Positions 1 through 7,764 are shown, counted from the first letter of the stretch. The stretch: DNA of 8,095 bases from Chitinophagales bacterium (GCA_013297575.1 JAAFHO010000234.1:1-8095), one strand, 5' to 3'. Notes: generated by a model from the sequence alone, not told the origin. Program-made: numbers and translations.

Positions 1-3000
1 GATAACGAACCTACCCAACTGCTACCGAAATACTCCGCGAACGCGCTGCGACCTTTGATTAGGTCGTTGGCTGGGTATTTCAAAGAAGCCAAAGCGGCGT
101 TGAGTGCAGGGTTCGGGTGCAGCAAATTGAACGATATCCAGTTCCAGCCTGTGGTGAGCGGTATGTCACGGCGCACCATACTGTTGGTGTGCAGCACCAC
201 TGGTGTGCCGATGGTACCGATCACGTTATCGACCTCAAAATCAAACTGTTCGATCACTTCTCCGTAACGCAAACAAGCCGATGCGTCCCAGATTTCTAGT
301 TTCACGGGTTTGCCATCGTCGGCTGCATCACCGTACACAGTCAAAAATGCCATGTATTGAGTGCCTAGTGGGGGCAGTGTAGGCAGCAGTTGCACTTTGG
401 CAGTACCGCGTAGTTCGCCATCAATAAAGGCCGCCACGATGTCTTCTTCGTCGGTCGAGAGCGTGCCTTCCACGTCCAATTTGAGCGAGAAATTCATCGT
501 ATGCGGGTAAGTAGCGGTGCTGAATTGCCAGTCGGGTGACTCGCACATCACGCGGCAGTTAACGGTGAGTGGTTCTTTACCCTCTGGAGCGTCAATACGG
601 ATGGTATCTAAGTAGTTACCAAATGCAAGCGTGCTATCGAACTCGAAAGTAATGTCCTCGGCTGCGCCGGGCTGGATCACGCCGCTGGTGGGGAACACCC
701 GCGCCCAAGTGGGCACATCTTCCAGTGTAAAGGCCGTTGCCTGTCCACCATCATTGAGGATGCGACGCGTAACGGTCACAAACTGCGGTTTGAGTTTGCT
801 TACTTTCACGTTGCCACCTTCCCAGCGGATGGGGTTGCGATCCACAACAAACTCCCATTTTTTCTCTACGAAAACGTTGTTGGCCAAGTCTTTGATGTTG
901 TTGACCTCAACGCGCAATATTTTGCCTTCGATGAAACGGTTGGGTACTTTTGGTACAATTACGATCTTATCGCCTTGGCAAGAGATGGTGGCATCCACTA
1001 GATTGCCCGTCTCGGTATCGTAAAGGCCAATATTGTTGTTGTCAAATACATCGGCCTGAATGATCTGATCGCAGCGGATCAGCTCCGTGAACCGGATACT
1101 GATCTCGTCACCACGGCCTAGCACGCCATCTGCTGGTTCGGGCGTACCGAAAAGGGCAGGTGACTCGCGCTCGAAGCGGCCCTGAATAACGTGCGATATG
1201 CCCGCATTTTGGCCCCCCACACACTCTGTCACAGCACGGATTTCATACTCACCATCGCGCAGTGCAGCGGTGTTCCACGGAACAATTTTGAATACATCGT
1301 TGTCCAGCGCGGATTTGGGCACCTCTGCGATATTGATCCACGCGCCGTCTCCCTGTTTGAGGCGATATTGCACGCGGATGAGGTTGAGGTCTGCATCGTA
1401 ACGGTTGAACTCATTGAGCGTGATGAACATAAAGTCGCCATCACCAAGGGTATGCACCCAGTTTTGAAGCGGGTTGCCGATGTCGATGGGGCTACATGGC
1501 TCCAAAAAGTGGGTAGAGACATTGATGGCCTTATAGAATGGAGCCGGCGGAAAGTCGCCGAAACCCAAAGCATCATACCGGGCTGCTTCGCAAGCCGAAT
1601 AGACATGGAAGGTCATGTTCTCGTAGTCGTAGGCGGTTGGGCCGCGCTCTACGGTAACGGTTACCTCCTGCGACTGCCCAGCGTACATACCGAACGTGCC
1701 AGACTGACCTGCACCTTGCACTTTCACGATCGCGCTGTTAGGGTTGGTCGCATTGTACAGTTCGAACAGGTAAGAGCGGTACTCATCGGTTTGGCTGGTG
1801 TTACCGATATTGAATTTGTACACCGCCGCATCATTCTCGCCCACGTTTGCGATGATCGTTTTGTCCACCGTCAGTTCCACACCGTCGCGAGGCACGGTAT
1901 TTTCTTCGTATGGACAGGAGGAGTTACCCGAAATGGTTTTGAAGACTGGTGTTCCATACACTTTATCCTGCAAAACGTTTACGGTGAAAACGTCCTTGAT
2001 ATCGTCGTCAGAAAGGGTATAAGAAACGGTTTGGGTGCGGGTCTCTTTCCTGCTAAACTCCGTTTTTACACCCAAACTCATTTCCATGCCCATCTTGACT
2101 TTAGACCCAACACCACTTATATCAAAGCCTATGGATGAAGCCAAGGTTGCGCCGATCTCTACTTCAAAGCTAAATTTTGTCTCATTGGTTATTTCTGTTG
2201 CGGTACTATTTTCATAAGTAACCCCGGCATCAAAAGACAGGTTTTTTTCAAAAGCTGCGGCTGCTTTGAGGTCGGCGTTGCGCTGCAATATCCTGTGCCA
2301 TGCATTGGCAGAAGCGGTGTCACCTACAGCCTCTAAATTCGGTATGACCACTTTTTTGATCTGATAACCAGAATACAAAAAGGTCGTGGCAAATTTGTCT
2401 GGAAAAACCAGTAGCCCCGTGTCTAATCTAAAGGCGCAATTGACTGTATCCCACTTCAAGTCGTCCGTGATGCCAAACAACAGGTTGAGTGCACCGCCAA
2501 CAAATACGTCAGCATCTTCGCCAAAAATGACACCGTCACCAGAAGTCGATATTTTTTCAGTGGCTGTCATACAAACCTCTGCCGACTGGTTGACGGCTGC
2601 TGCTGTTTTGACGCTCACCCCCAGTTCAAGCGAGTTTTCAAAACCGATTTCGGTAATGGTACCAGTTGCGGGTGTCCCTGCGATGATCTGCTGTTTGTTA
2701 CCCAAGTCTAGGTCAAGTCCGACGGTTCTTTTCACGGAACCGGATACGTCAAAAGACATGCCCGTACAGACGGAAGAGCCTTTTTCAATGGATGCGCTAC
2801 TGCCGTCACCCGGTGGGTCGCGCAAAATCATGAGCGGCAATTGCGGGCTGGTGGAGGTAAAATTGACCAAACGCGGTCTTTTGCCCAATACCACCGCCTG
2901 TGTCGAGAAGGTATTTTCCTGTTCGTTGGCGCTCGCTAAGATGGTCAGTGTTTTTTGATAGGGCGAAGCAATGTTGGGAAAACCCGCAGTAAATTTGTAC

Positions 3001-5825
3001 TTAAATTTGCCTGTTGTCATTAACGTATCCAACGGCCCCTCTCCCTCAATCAGGTTGTCAATATGCAACGCTGCGGTATCCAGATAGCACCGGCCTCCGT
3101 CGTATTGCTGATATACCCTGATTTCAGTCGAGTATTTGCCATCTTGCTCAAGCATAGTCGCACCACAGGCATTGGTATCGAGCGGGGTAATTTCGATTTG
3201 CGGCTGCGAATAGTAGATAAAATCGGTGGTGTCGTTTACGTCCGTTAGGTCAACCGTCACTCCGCCCTTCAACTGGAAGTAGTTGTAGATTACGTTATTG
3301 GAGTGTTCCGTCACAGCCACCGTGAATTTGAGCGGTGGCAGTTTGTCAAATTTGAATTTGCCGTCGGCTTCTTCTAATTGCAGCTCTTTGTAATAGCATC
3401 CGTCCAGCGTTTCTACTTTTACTTTCACGACTGCTCCTGTGGGGATTACGCTTTTACGGCAGATCGCATTGCCCGCCATTTGGCCGCTGATGAAGCGTTG
3501 CGTTTGGTTGCGGAATAGAATACCCGCCACCGGAGAGGCCACATTTTCGATATCCCAAAAGGCTGGAAAAAAGGTGTGCTTCTTAAACACCGGGGTCAAC
3601 TGCACCGTTGCGCCTGGTTCCAGATCAATAGAAAAATAACCTGTGCTGTCTGTGAAGCACAACGGAGTAGCGCGTGCGCCATTCACCAAAATCTCTACCC
3701 CTTGCTGGAAACAGGTAGTACCGTCAAAACGGACATAGCCCGAAACTGGCACGGTGCTTTGGTCGGTGAAATCCACCCCATCTACGCTCGTGTTAGAAGT
3801 ATTGAGCGTCACCAACTTGGTAGAAGGCGTAAACAGGTGTGGTTCCTCTTTAGCAATGCCAGCCACCGTAGAGTAAGCTGCGCCAAAGATTGTGCCATTG
3901 CCTGTTAATTCCTGACCATAATCTTTTGCCTTTGTACCGCTGCCCTCATTGAGTGGGAAGTAGTTTTTTAGGTTGGGGTGGGTTACATTGGTACCGATGT
4001 TGGCAGCGGTTTGGAGTTCGGGCAGGGACACAAGGGTGTTGTAAAAAACAGCCTCGTCAATGAGTCCGGAGAAGTAATTTCCAGCAGCATTTTTGGCCAA
4101 AGTCCAAGGGCTGCCACCTTTAAAATCAGATGCCACGCCGGTGAAGGTGTGCGTGCCAACCGGTGTGCCGTCTTTATAAAAACTCACTGCCGCCGAACTG
4201 CTACCCGCCGCTTGCTGAATCACAAAGGATAGGCGGTGGAAGCCCATACCCAAAGCACCGAAATTGTGCGATGTACCGCCCATTTCCATTATCAGGTTGC
4301 CCGCATTCAGGTTAAGTGCAAAGTGGGTAGTGCCACCGTTTTGTTTTGTCAATAGGCATTGGTTACTTGCAAAATCAAACCCTTTTACCGTGATCTCCAC
4401 CGTAGAACTGTCTGCTAGGTCAAAGTCTGTCAGCGTAGCATACTGTTGGTTTACCGCATTGAATTCCAGCGACTGGTTGTAGTAAAAATTCTTGCTTGGG
4501 GTGGCTGTAAACGTAGTTCCGGCTCCATAGTTGACGCCAGATATCTCGTAAAAACCCGCTTGATTGGTCATGCCAGCGTTCACCACGTTGGGCTTGTCGG
4601 TCGTCCAACCTGCGCCGCAGAAGTAGAGTTTTTGCTTCGTCTCGGTGAGGTCAAAGGATTTGGAACCTACGCCCTCGTCAAATTTCCAGTAGTTTACCAA
4701 ACCGATGGCATCGGGTGCTACGGTTCGGTTCATAAACATCTGAATTTCGGTCTGCGAAAGTTGGCGGTTAAAGAAGCGCAACTCGTCCAGTCTGCCTTTG
4801 TAGAAAGCAGTACCATTGGCTTTTTGCCCCACAAATAGTGGCATACTGTCGGTTGCAATGCTGGCTATTGCTGTTTGGATCAGTTCGCCGTCCACGTATA
4901 GCAACGCAGAAGCACCGTTATAAGTGGTAGTGATATAATGCCAATCGTCAGCAGAAGCCGCAGGGAAAGCGTAATCCAAGTTGGTCACGCTACCCACTCC
5001 GTTGCCCATACCAAAGCGAATGCCCTTGCCCGAAGCGGCGGGTAACGTGTGTAGCCACCAGTTTTTAGAAATGGTGCTACCCAAGTCAAAAATAGAACTG
5101 CCATCATTACCTGCGCCGAGTTTTACCCAGCAAGACAAGGTAAACTGGTTGCGCGGATACGCCGGGTTGTATTCTGCGAAAGCCATGTCATCGCCCGCGA
5201 ATAATGCGGATGTGCCAATAGTAGGCGTAAGCGATACAATAGTACCCGGTACTGGGTTGCCTGCTAACGACTTCACCTGACCAGTTACTACGCCGTTGGG
5301 GTTCAAGAAGCCCAAATTGGAGCCACGTGGGCCTTCGCCGAAGGTGTTGACCCCGCTTACTTCGTAGGTATAGAACTTACCTGCGATGACGTTGAAATCG
5401 AGAAACGAAAAGGTTTCGCCATCCACCGAAGCCAACAGCGAGCCGTTGCGGTAGATTTTATAAGCCGTAGCGGCAGGCGAAAGCGGGTCAGGACTCCAGT
5501 CCACTTGAACGCGGTCTTCGAGGTCACCCTCGCTGGCGATCACCGTCGGTGCTGCCGGGGGCAGGAGGAAACGCGACCAAAAGCCGTAACTACCCTTGTT
5601 CAATTGCCCAAAATAAGTGCCCACCACGGGCTGACCTACGGTAAGGTTCACGCGGTACTTCGTGTTGAACGCATTGCTCACGCTGCCGTAGTTAAAAAAT
5701 GCCTTGCCGGTGAGGAAATCGTTGTCGCTGGCGGTGGTGCAGTTCGGACTGGACTGCGACCATGCTGCCCCCGATAGGGCGAACAACAAGACCCCGGCGA
5801 GGAGGAATTGGTATATTTTATTCAT
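1..5825 (-). CDS. Giant secreted multidomain surface protein (LamG, Fn3, regulatory-like and BACON-like modules), C-terminus cut off by window edge
   Basis: At least 1941 codons read without a stop. The ATG is the first after an in-frame TAG at 5838-5840; no Shine-Dalgarno is seen. Residues 1-23 form a signal peptide ending AWS|QS. Next come a GQP(64-66)...GFW(81-83) module, an Fn3-like domain (about 90-165), LamG domain 1 (about 206-405) lying between two halves of a carboxypeptidase-regulatory-like fold (about 172-202 and 417-445), LamG 2 (about 450-652), and two more regulatory-like beta domains (690-754 and 776-841). Residues about 850-1550 are mostly unassigned; 1018-1120 and 1204-1285 are rich in amphipathic strands. 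The tail has an Ig-like domain (1554-1663), a BACON-like domain (1673-1759), a module with VAAFIDGELRG (about 1766-1880) and GWNWISFN from 1893. The role is inferred as extracellular adhesin or matrix protein, perhaps carbohydrate-binding through the lectin-like LamG folds. No catalytic motif was recognised. A type IX sorting domain may lie beyond the window. It probably shares a transcript with the S74 gene upstream. Confidence 0.93.
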   Translation of the reverse strand, partial: MNKIYQFLLAGVLLFALSGAAWSQSSPNCTTASDNDFLTGKAFFNYGSVSNAFNTKYRVNLTVGQPVVGTYFGQLNKGSYGFWSRFLLPPAAPTVIASEGDLEDRVQVDWSPDPLSPAATAYKIYRNGSLLASVDGETFSFLDFNVIAGKFYTYEVSGVNTFGEGPRGSNLGFLNPNGVVTGQVKSLAGNPVPGTIVSLTPTIGTSALFAGDDMAFAEYNPAYPRNQFTLSCWVKLGAGNDGSSIFDLGSTISKNWWLHTLPAASGKGIRFGMGNGVGSVTNLDYAFPAASADDWHYITTTYNGASALLYVDGELIQTAIASIATDSMPLFVGQKANGTAFYKGRLDELRFFNRQLSQTEIQMFMNRTVAPDAIGLVNYWKFDEGVGSKSFDLTETKQKLYFCGAGWTTDKPNVVNAGMTNQAGFYEISGVNYGAGTTFTATPSKNFYYNQSLEFNAVNQQYATLTDFDLADSSTVEITVKGFDFASNQCLLTKQNGGTTHFALNLNAGNLIMEMGGTSHNFGALGMGFHRLSFVIQQAAGSSSAAVSFYKDGTPVGTHTFTGVASDFKGGSPWTLAKNAAGNYFSGLIDEAVFYNTLVSLPELQTAANIGTNVTHPNLKNYFPLNEGSGTKAKDYGQELTGNGTIFGAAYSTVAGIAKEEPHLFTPSTKLVTLNTSNTSVDGVDFTDQSTVPVSGYVRFDGTTCFQQGVEILVNGARATPLCFTDSTGYFSIDLEPGATVQLTPVFKKHTFFPAFWDIENVASPVAGILFRNQTQRFISGQMAGNAICRKSVIPTGAVVKVKVETLDGCYYKELQLEEADGKFKFDKLPPLKFTVAVTEHSNNVIYNYFQLKGGVTVDLTDVNDTTDFIYYSQPQIEITPLDTNACGATMLEQDGKYSTEIRVYQQYDGGRCYLDTAALHIDNLIEGEGPLDTLMTTGKFKYKFTAGFPNIASPYQKTLTILASANEQENTFSTQAVVLGKRPRLVNFTSTSPQLPLMILRDPPGDGSSASIEKGSSVCTGMSFDVSGSVKRTVGLDLDLGNKQQIIAGTPATGTITEIGFENSLELGVSVKTAAAVNQSAEVCMTATEKISTSGDGVIFGEDADVFVGGALNLLFGITDDLKWDTVNCAFRLDTGLLVFPDKFATTFLYSGYQIKKVVIPNLEAVGDTASANAWHRILQRNADLKAAAAFEKNLSFDAGVTYENSTATEITNETKFSFEVEIGATLASSIGFDISGVGSKVKMGMEMSLGVKTEFSRKETRTQTVSYTLSDDDIKDVFTVNVLQDKVYGTPVFKTISGNSSCPYEENTVPRDGVELTVDKTIIANVGENDAAVYKFNIGNTSQTDEYRSYLFELYNATNPNSAIVKVQGAGQSGTFGMYAGQSQEVTVTVERGPTAYDYENMTFHVYSACEAARYDALGFGDFPPAPFYKAINVSTHFLEPCSPIDIGNPLQNWVHTLGDGDFMFITLNEFNRYDADLNLIRVQYRLKQGDGAWINIAEVPKSALDNDVFKIVPWNTAALRDGEYEIRAVTECVGGQNAGISHVIQGRFERESPALFGTPEPADGVLGRGDEISIRFTELIRCDQIIQADVFDNNNIGLYDTETGNLVDATISCQGDKIVIVPKVPNRFIEGKILRVEVNNIKDLANNVFVEKKWEFVVDRNPIRWEGGNVKVSKLKPQFVTVTRRILNDGGQATAFTLEDVPTWARVFPTSGVIQPGAAEDITFEFDSTLAFGNYLDTIRIDAPEGKEPLTVNCRVMCESPDWQFSTATYPHTMNFSLKLDVEGTLSTDEEDIVAAFIDGELRGTAKVQLLPTLPPLGTQYMAFLTVYGDAADDGKPVKLEIWDASACLRYGEVIEQFDFEVDNVIGTIGTPVVLHTNSMVRRDIPLTTGWNWISFNLLHPNPALNAALASLKYPANDLIKGRSAFAEYFGSSWVGSL

Positions 5826-5874
5826 GTTGTGAAATGTCTAACTTTGAAAGAAATAGTTTGGAGTAAGTTGAAAA
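5826..5874 (-). other. Short intergenic gap between two probably co-transcribed genes
   Basis: These 49 AT-rich bases separate the S74 gene stop from the giant-gene ATG. I see no hairpin with a T-run, no TAnnTTTG promoter element on the minus strand and no Shine-Dalgarno in front of the ATG. The simplest reading is an operon in which the fibre-like gene is first and the giant surface-protein gene second. This is inference from spacing and orientation only. Confidence 0.55.
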
Positions 5875-7446
5875 CTACTTCCTCAAGTTTCCACCTGCTT
5901 GTTTCTCCAATTTCATCAGCCGCTCTCCCAACCCGTTTAGGTCGCTGCGCATCCCTTCGTTCTGCTGCTGTAGATGGTCGGTTTTTTGCTGCAAGCCATC
6001 GTTGCGCTGGCGGAGTGCAGCGTTTTCTGCTTCGAGTTGTTCCACGCGGCGAGCGAGTTCTTGGGTAGCGGAAACGTTGAGGGTGAAGATGCGGTCGTAG
6101 TCAACGGTATGGAAATCGGAGACTTTTTTGCCATAGACGAAGATTTTCTCAGGTGCATCTTCTGTCCAATCGACTAAAAAACTTTTTTCGGAAACCACCG
6201 AGATGACCGTCAATTTGCGTTCGCTGTTGTCGGGCATCATCAATTTCACCTCGTCGCCGACAGTGAATCCGTGGCTTTTGTTCAAAAAAATGGTCATTTG
6301 CCCTGCTGAAAGTTTGGTCTGTGACGAAACCGCATACACATTTGGAATGAAATCGGAGGTCGTGATGACCGCTTCCGGGAAAGCCGTTTCCACTTCTTGC
6401 GCAATAAAACCTTTTTTCAAATTCGCACCTTTGGTCATTTCGTCAATGTGACGATAGTCCGTCACCCGTAATTTTTTCAGTGTAGATAGGTCAGCAAGGT
6501 TTTCCGACAAGTGAAAATCCTTTTTGATGCGGCGGTCGGAATATGCCCAATACTCTTGCGCAAGGAGGAAATTACTTGCTTTCAATGAAAAAGGGACATT
6601 TTGGCTGCCACCAGAGCCAGCAGCGCCATTGCCATTCCAGATAGCACACTGGCCAGAGGCTAAAATTTGAGATCCACTGATTTCCACAAAACCATTTAAG
6701 TATGTTTTTCCGACCACTTTGAAGGCATTGTTGGCATCCACGGAAGCCTGCCCGACGGCGAGTTTCGAGGTGACTGCAAGATTGGCCGGACTGAAATTGC
6801 TCAAATTCAGGTTGTCCACGTTGATGTTCGTACCATCGTAGGTAATCGAAGCCGTATTTGCTCCTTTTTTGAAATCAATGGACCCGCCTGCACTGCCTTC
6901 CACAACCAATTTCGCCGACCCGGCCGTGCCTTTCAAATCCAACTCTGCGCTGCTGCTGCCTTCCAGAAGCACCTTGCCTGCGCCCGAAGCGTTTTTCGTG
7001 TGCAACTGATACCCAGCGGTCGGCGTAGTCGTGCCAGCACCCACCGCTCCAGTGGAAGGAAAAATATTGGTCTGCCCAATCAAGGATAACGCATAAGGCG
7101 AAGAAGTCAATTGCGCCCGAGGGATTAATTCGGCACCTGACCCTACGGTAACACCCAAATAATAGGTTTGGTTAAAGGCAGCTGTGAGCGGTGTGACTGA
7201 TCCCAGCGTAACGCTATACACGCCGCCGATGATGGTTACGGTGCTTTGTGTTTCCGACCAAACAGGGGTACCGCCCGTTTCGGTGGTGTACAATTTAAAG
7301 ATGAGCGTGTAATCGCCGTCGTCCACAGCTGCGCCAGTGGATTTCTGCACGGTGCCTTGTACGCTAAGTGTGGCCTGCGCGGAGGCGAAGCCTGCCATAG
7401 AGAGTATGGCAACCAAGGTTAAAATGTAAAATTTAATTTTTTTCAT
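5875..7446 (-). CDS. Secreted tail-fibre-like protein with S74 intramolecular chaperone (self-cleaving) domain
   Basis: This is a complete 523-residue protein. The ATG is the first after an in-frame TAA at 7471-7473, and the stop is TAG at 5875-5877. Residues 1-23 are a signal peptide (ASA|QA). Residues 24-120 form a beta domain of the type found at the start of many bacterial fibre proteins, ending LTSSPYAL. Residues about 157-218 look like a stalk, with Gly every 10-11 residues. The S74 domain starts at SDRRIK. Ser303 and Lys308 match the Ser-x4-Lys dyad known from endosialidase-type chaperones, which fold the trimeric fibre and then cut themselves off just before the Ser. GFIAQEVE (346-353) and the VDYDRI...ATQEL block (448-464) are the other S74 hallmarks, followed by a coiled coil to about residue 515. 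About 86 residues (361-446) are inserted between these blocks. The product is probably a trimeric exported fibre. The signal peptide and absence of phage neighbours argue against a prophage tail gene. Confidence 0.92.
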   Translation of the reverse strand: MKKIKFYILTLVAILSMAGFASAQATLSVQGTVQKSTGAAVDDGDYTLIFKLYTTETGGTPVWSETQSTVTIIGGVYSVTLGSVTPLTAAFNQTYYLGVTVGSGAELIPRAQLTSSPYALSLIGQTNIFPSTGAVGAGTTTPTAGYQLHTKNASGAGKVLLEGSSSAELDLKGTAGSAKLVVEGSAGGSIDFKKGANTASITYDGTNINVDNLNLSNFSPANLAVTSKLAVGQASVDANNAFKVVGKTYLNGFVEISGSQILASGQCAIWNGNGAAGSGGSQNVPFSLKASNFLLAQEYWAYSDRRIKKDFHLSENLADLSTLKKLRVTDYRHIDEMTKGANLKKGFIAQEVETAFPEAVITTSDFIPNVYAVSSQTKLSAGQMTIFLNKSHGFTVGDEVKLMMPDNSERKLTVISVVSEKSFLVDWTEDAPEKIFVYGKKVSDFHTVDYDRIFTLNVSATQELARRVEQLEAENAALRQRNDGLQQKTDHLQQQNEGMRSDLNGLGERLMKLEKQAGGNLRK

Positions 7447-7471
7447 GATAAAGACGTGAAAATTAAAGTGT

Positions 7472-7479
7472 TAAATATA
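7472..7479 (-). promoter_or_regulatory. Weak candidate -7 element for the S74 / giant-protein operon
   Basis: On the minus strand these bases read TATATTTA, one mismatch from TAnnTTTG, about 25 bases before the ATG at 7446. No well-spaced -33 TTG was found; the nearest is about 27 bases further upstream (7507-7509). No other match closer to the consensus was seen on this strand in the spacer. Confidence 0.22.
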
Positions 7480-7680
7480 AAAAATATCGCACTAAAACGG
7501 GCATGACAAACCCAACCCGAAGCAGAACGCTTAGTGAATTAAAAAAAATAATCAAATAATCGGTTGGAACAAAAATTTGGGGGGGTATCCAACTCACACC
7601 TAAACCACCACAGCGGATCACATGAAAGCCTGTTGAAATCAATAATGGCACAAAGAAAGGGCTACAATCACACGGCGTAC

Positions 7681-7720
7681 AAATTTCATACTCGGACAAA
7701 TACTCGGACAAGAGAAATTT
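7681..7720. repeat. Perfect 12-bp tandem repeat framed by 7-bp inverted repeats
   Basis: ATACTCGGACAA occurs twice head to tail with no mismatch (7688-7699 and 7700-7711). The pair is flanked by AAATTTC (7681-7687) and its reverse complement GAAATTT (7714-7720). Two sites spaced 12 bp apart lie close to one helical turn, as expected for side-by-side binding by a regulator. The block sits just upstream of the putative -33 region of the plus-strand lipoprotein gene. The repeat itself is directly visible; an operator role is inference. Confidence 0.75.
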
Positions 7721-7730
7721 AAACTATTAA

Positions 7731-7764
7731 TTGTCATACAGTAGCAAAACTCGCCTTAAATTTG
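7731..7764 (+). promoter_or_regulatory. Candidate Bacteroidota-type promoter for the lipoprotein gene
   Basis: TAAATTTG (7757-7764) fits the -7 consensus TAnnTTTG of Bacteroidota housekeeping sigma factors. A TTG at 7731-7733 could be the -33 element, with a 23-base gap that is slightly long. Transcription would begin near 7770, leaving a leader of under 20 bases before the ATG at 7787. The TAA inside the -7 element is also the in-frame stop that bounds the gene upstream. Confidence 0.4.

Noticed and set aside
1191..2138. A 315-codon plus-strand open frame
   Set aside because: It is antisense to the giant gene, whose domains and signal peptide establish the minus strand as coding. Its translation shows no recognisable domain or signal. 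Long antisense frames are expected opposite a gene with biased codon use.
2386..2958. A 190-codon plus-strand open frame
   Set aside because: It is antisense to the same giant gene. The Ser/Pro/Thr-rich translation has no domain, and it lacks upstream promoter or spacing evidence.
5826..5874. Possible transcription terminator between the two minus-strand genes
   Set aside because: No GC-rich inverted repeat followed by a T-run can be drawn in these 49 bases.
5875..7446. Prophage tail-fibre gene
   Set aside because: The S74 and stalk architecture is phage-like, but the protein has an N-terminal signal peptide and its neighbours are a giant secreted protein and a lipoprotein gene. No other phage gene is visible.
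7463..7711. An 82-codon minus-strand open frame in the divergent spacer
   Set aside because: Its start lies in the tandem repeat, its composition follows the AT-rich spacer (Phe, Leu, Ile), it has no recognisable motif, and it would occupy the region needed for the promoter of the S74 gene.
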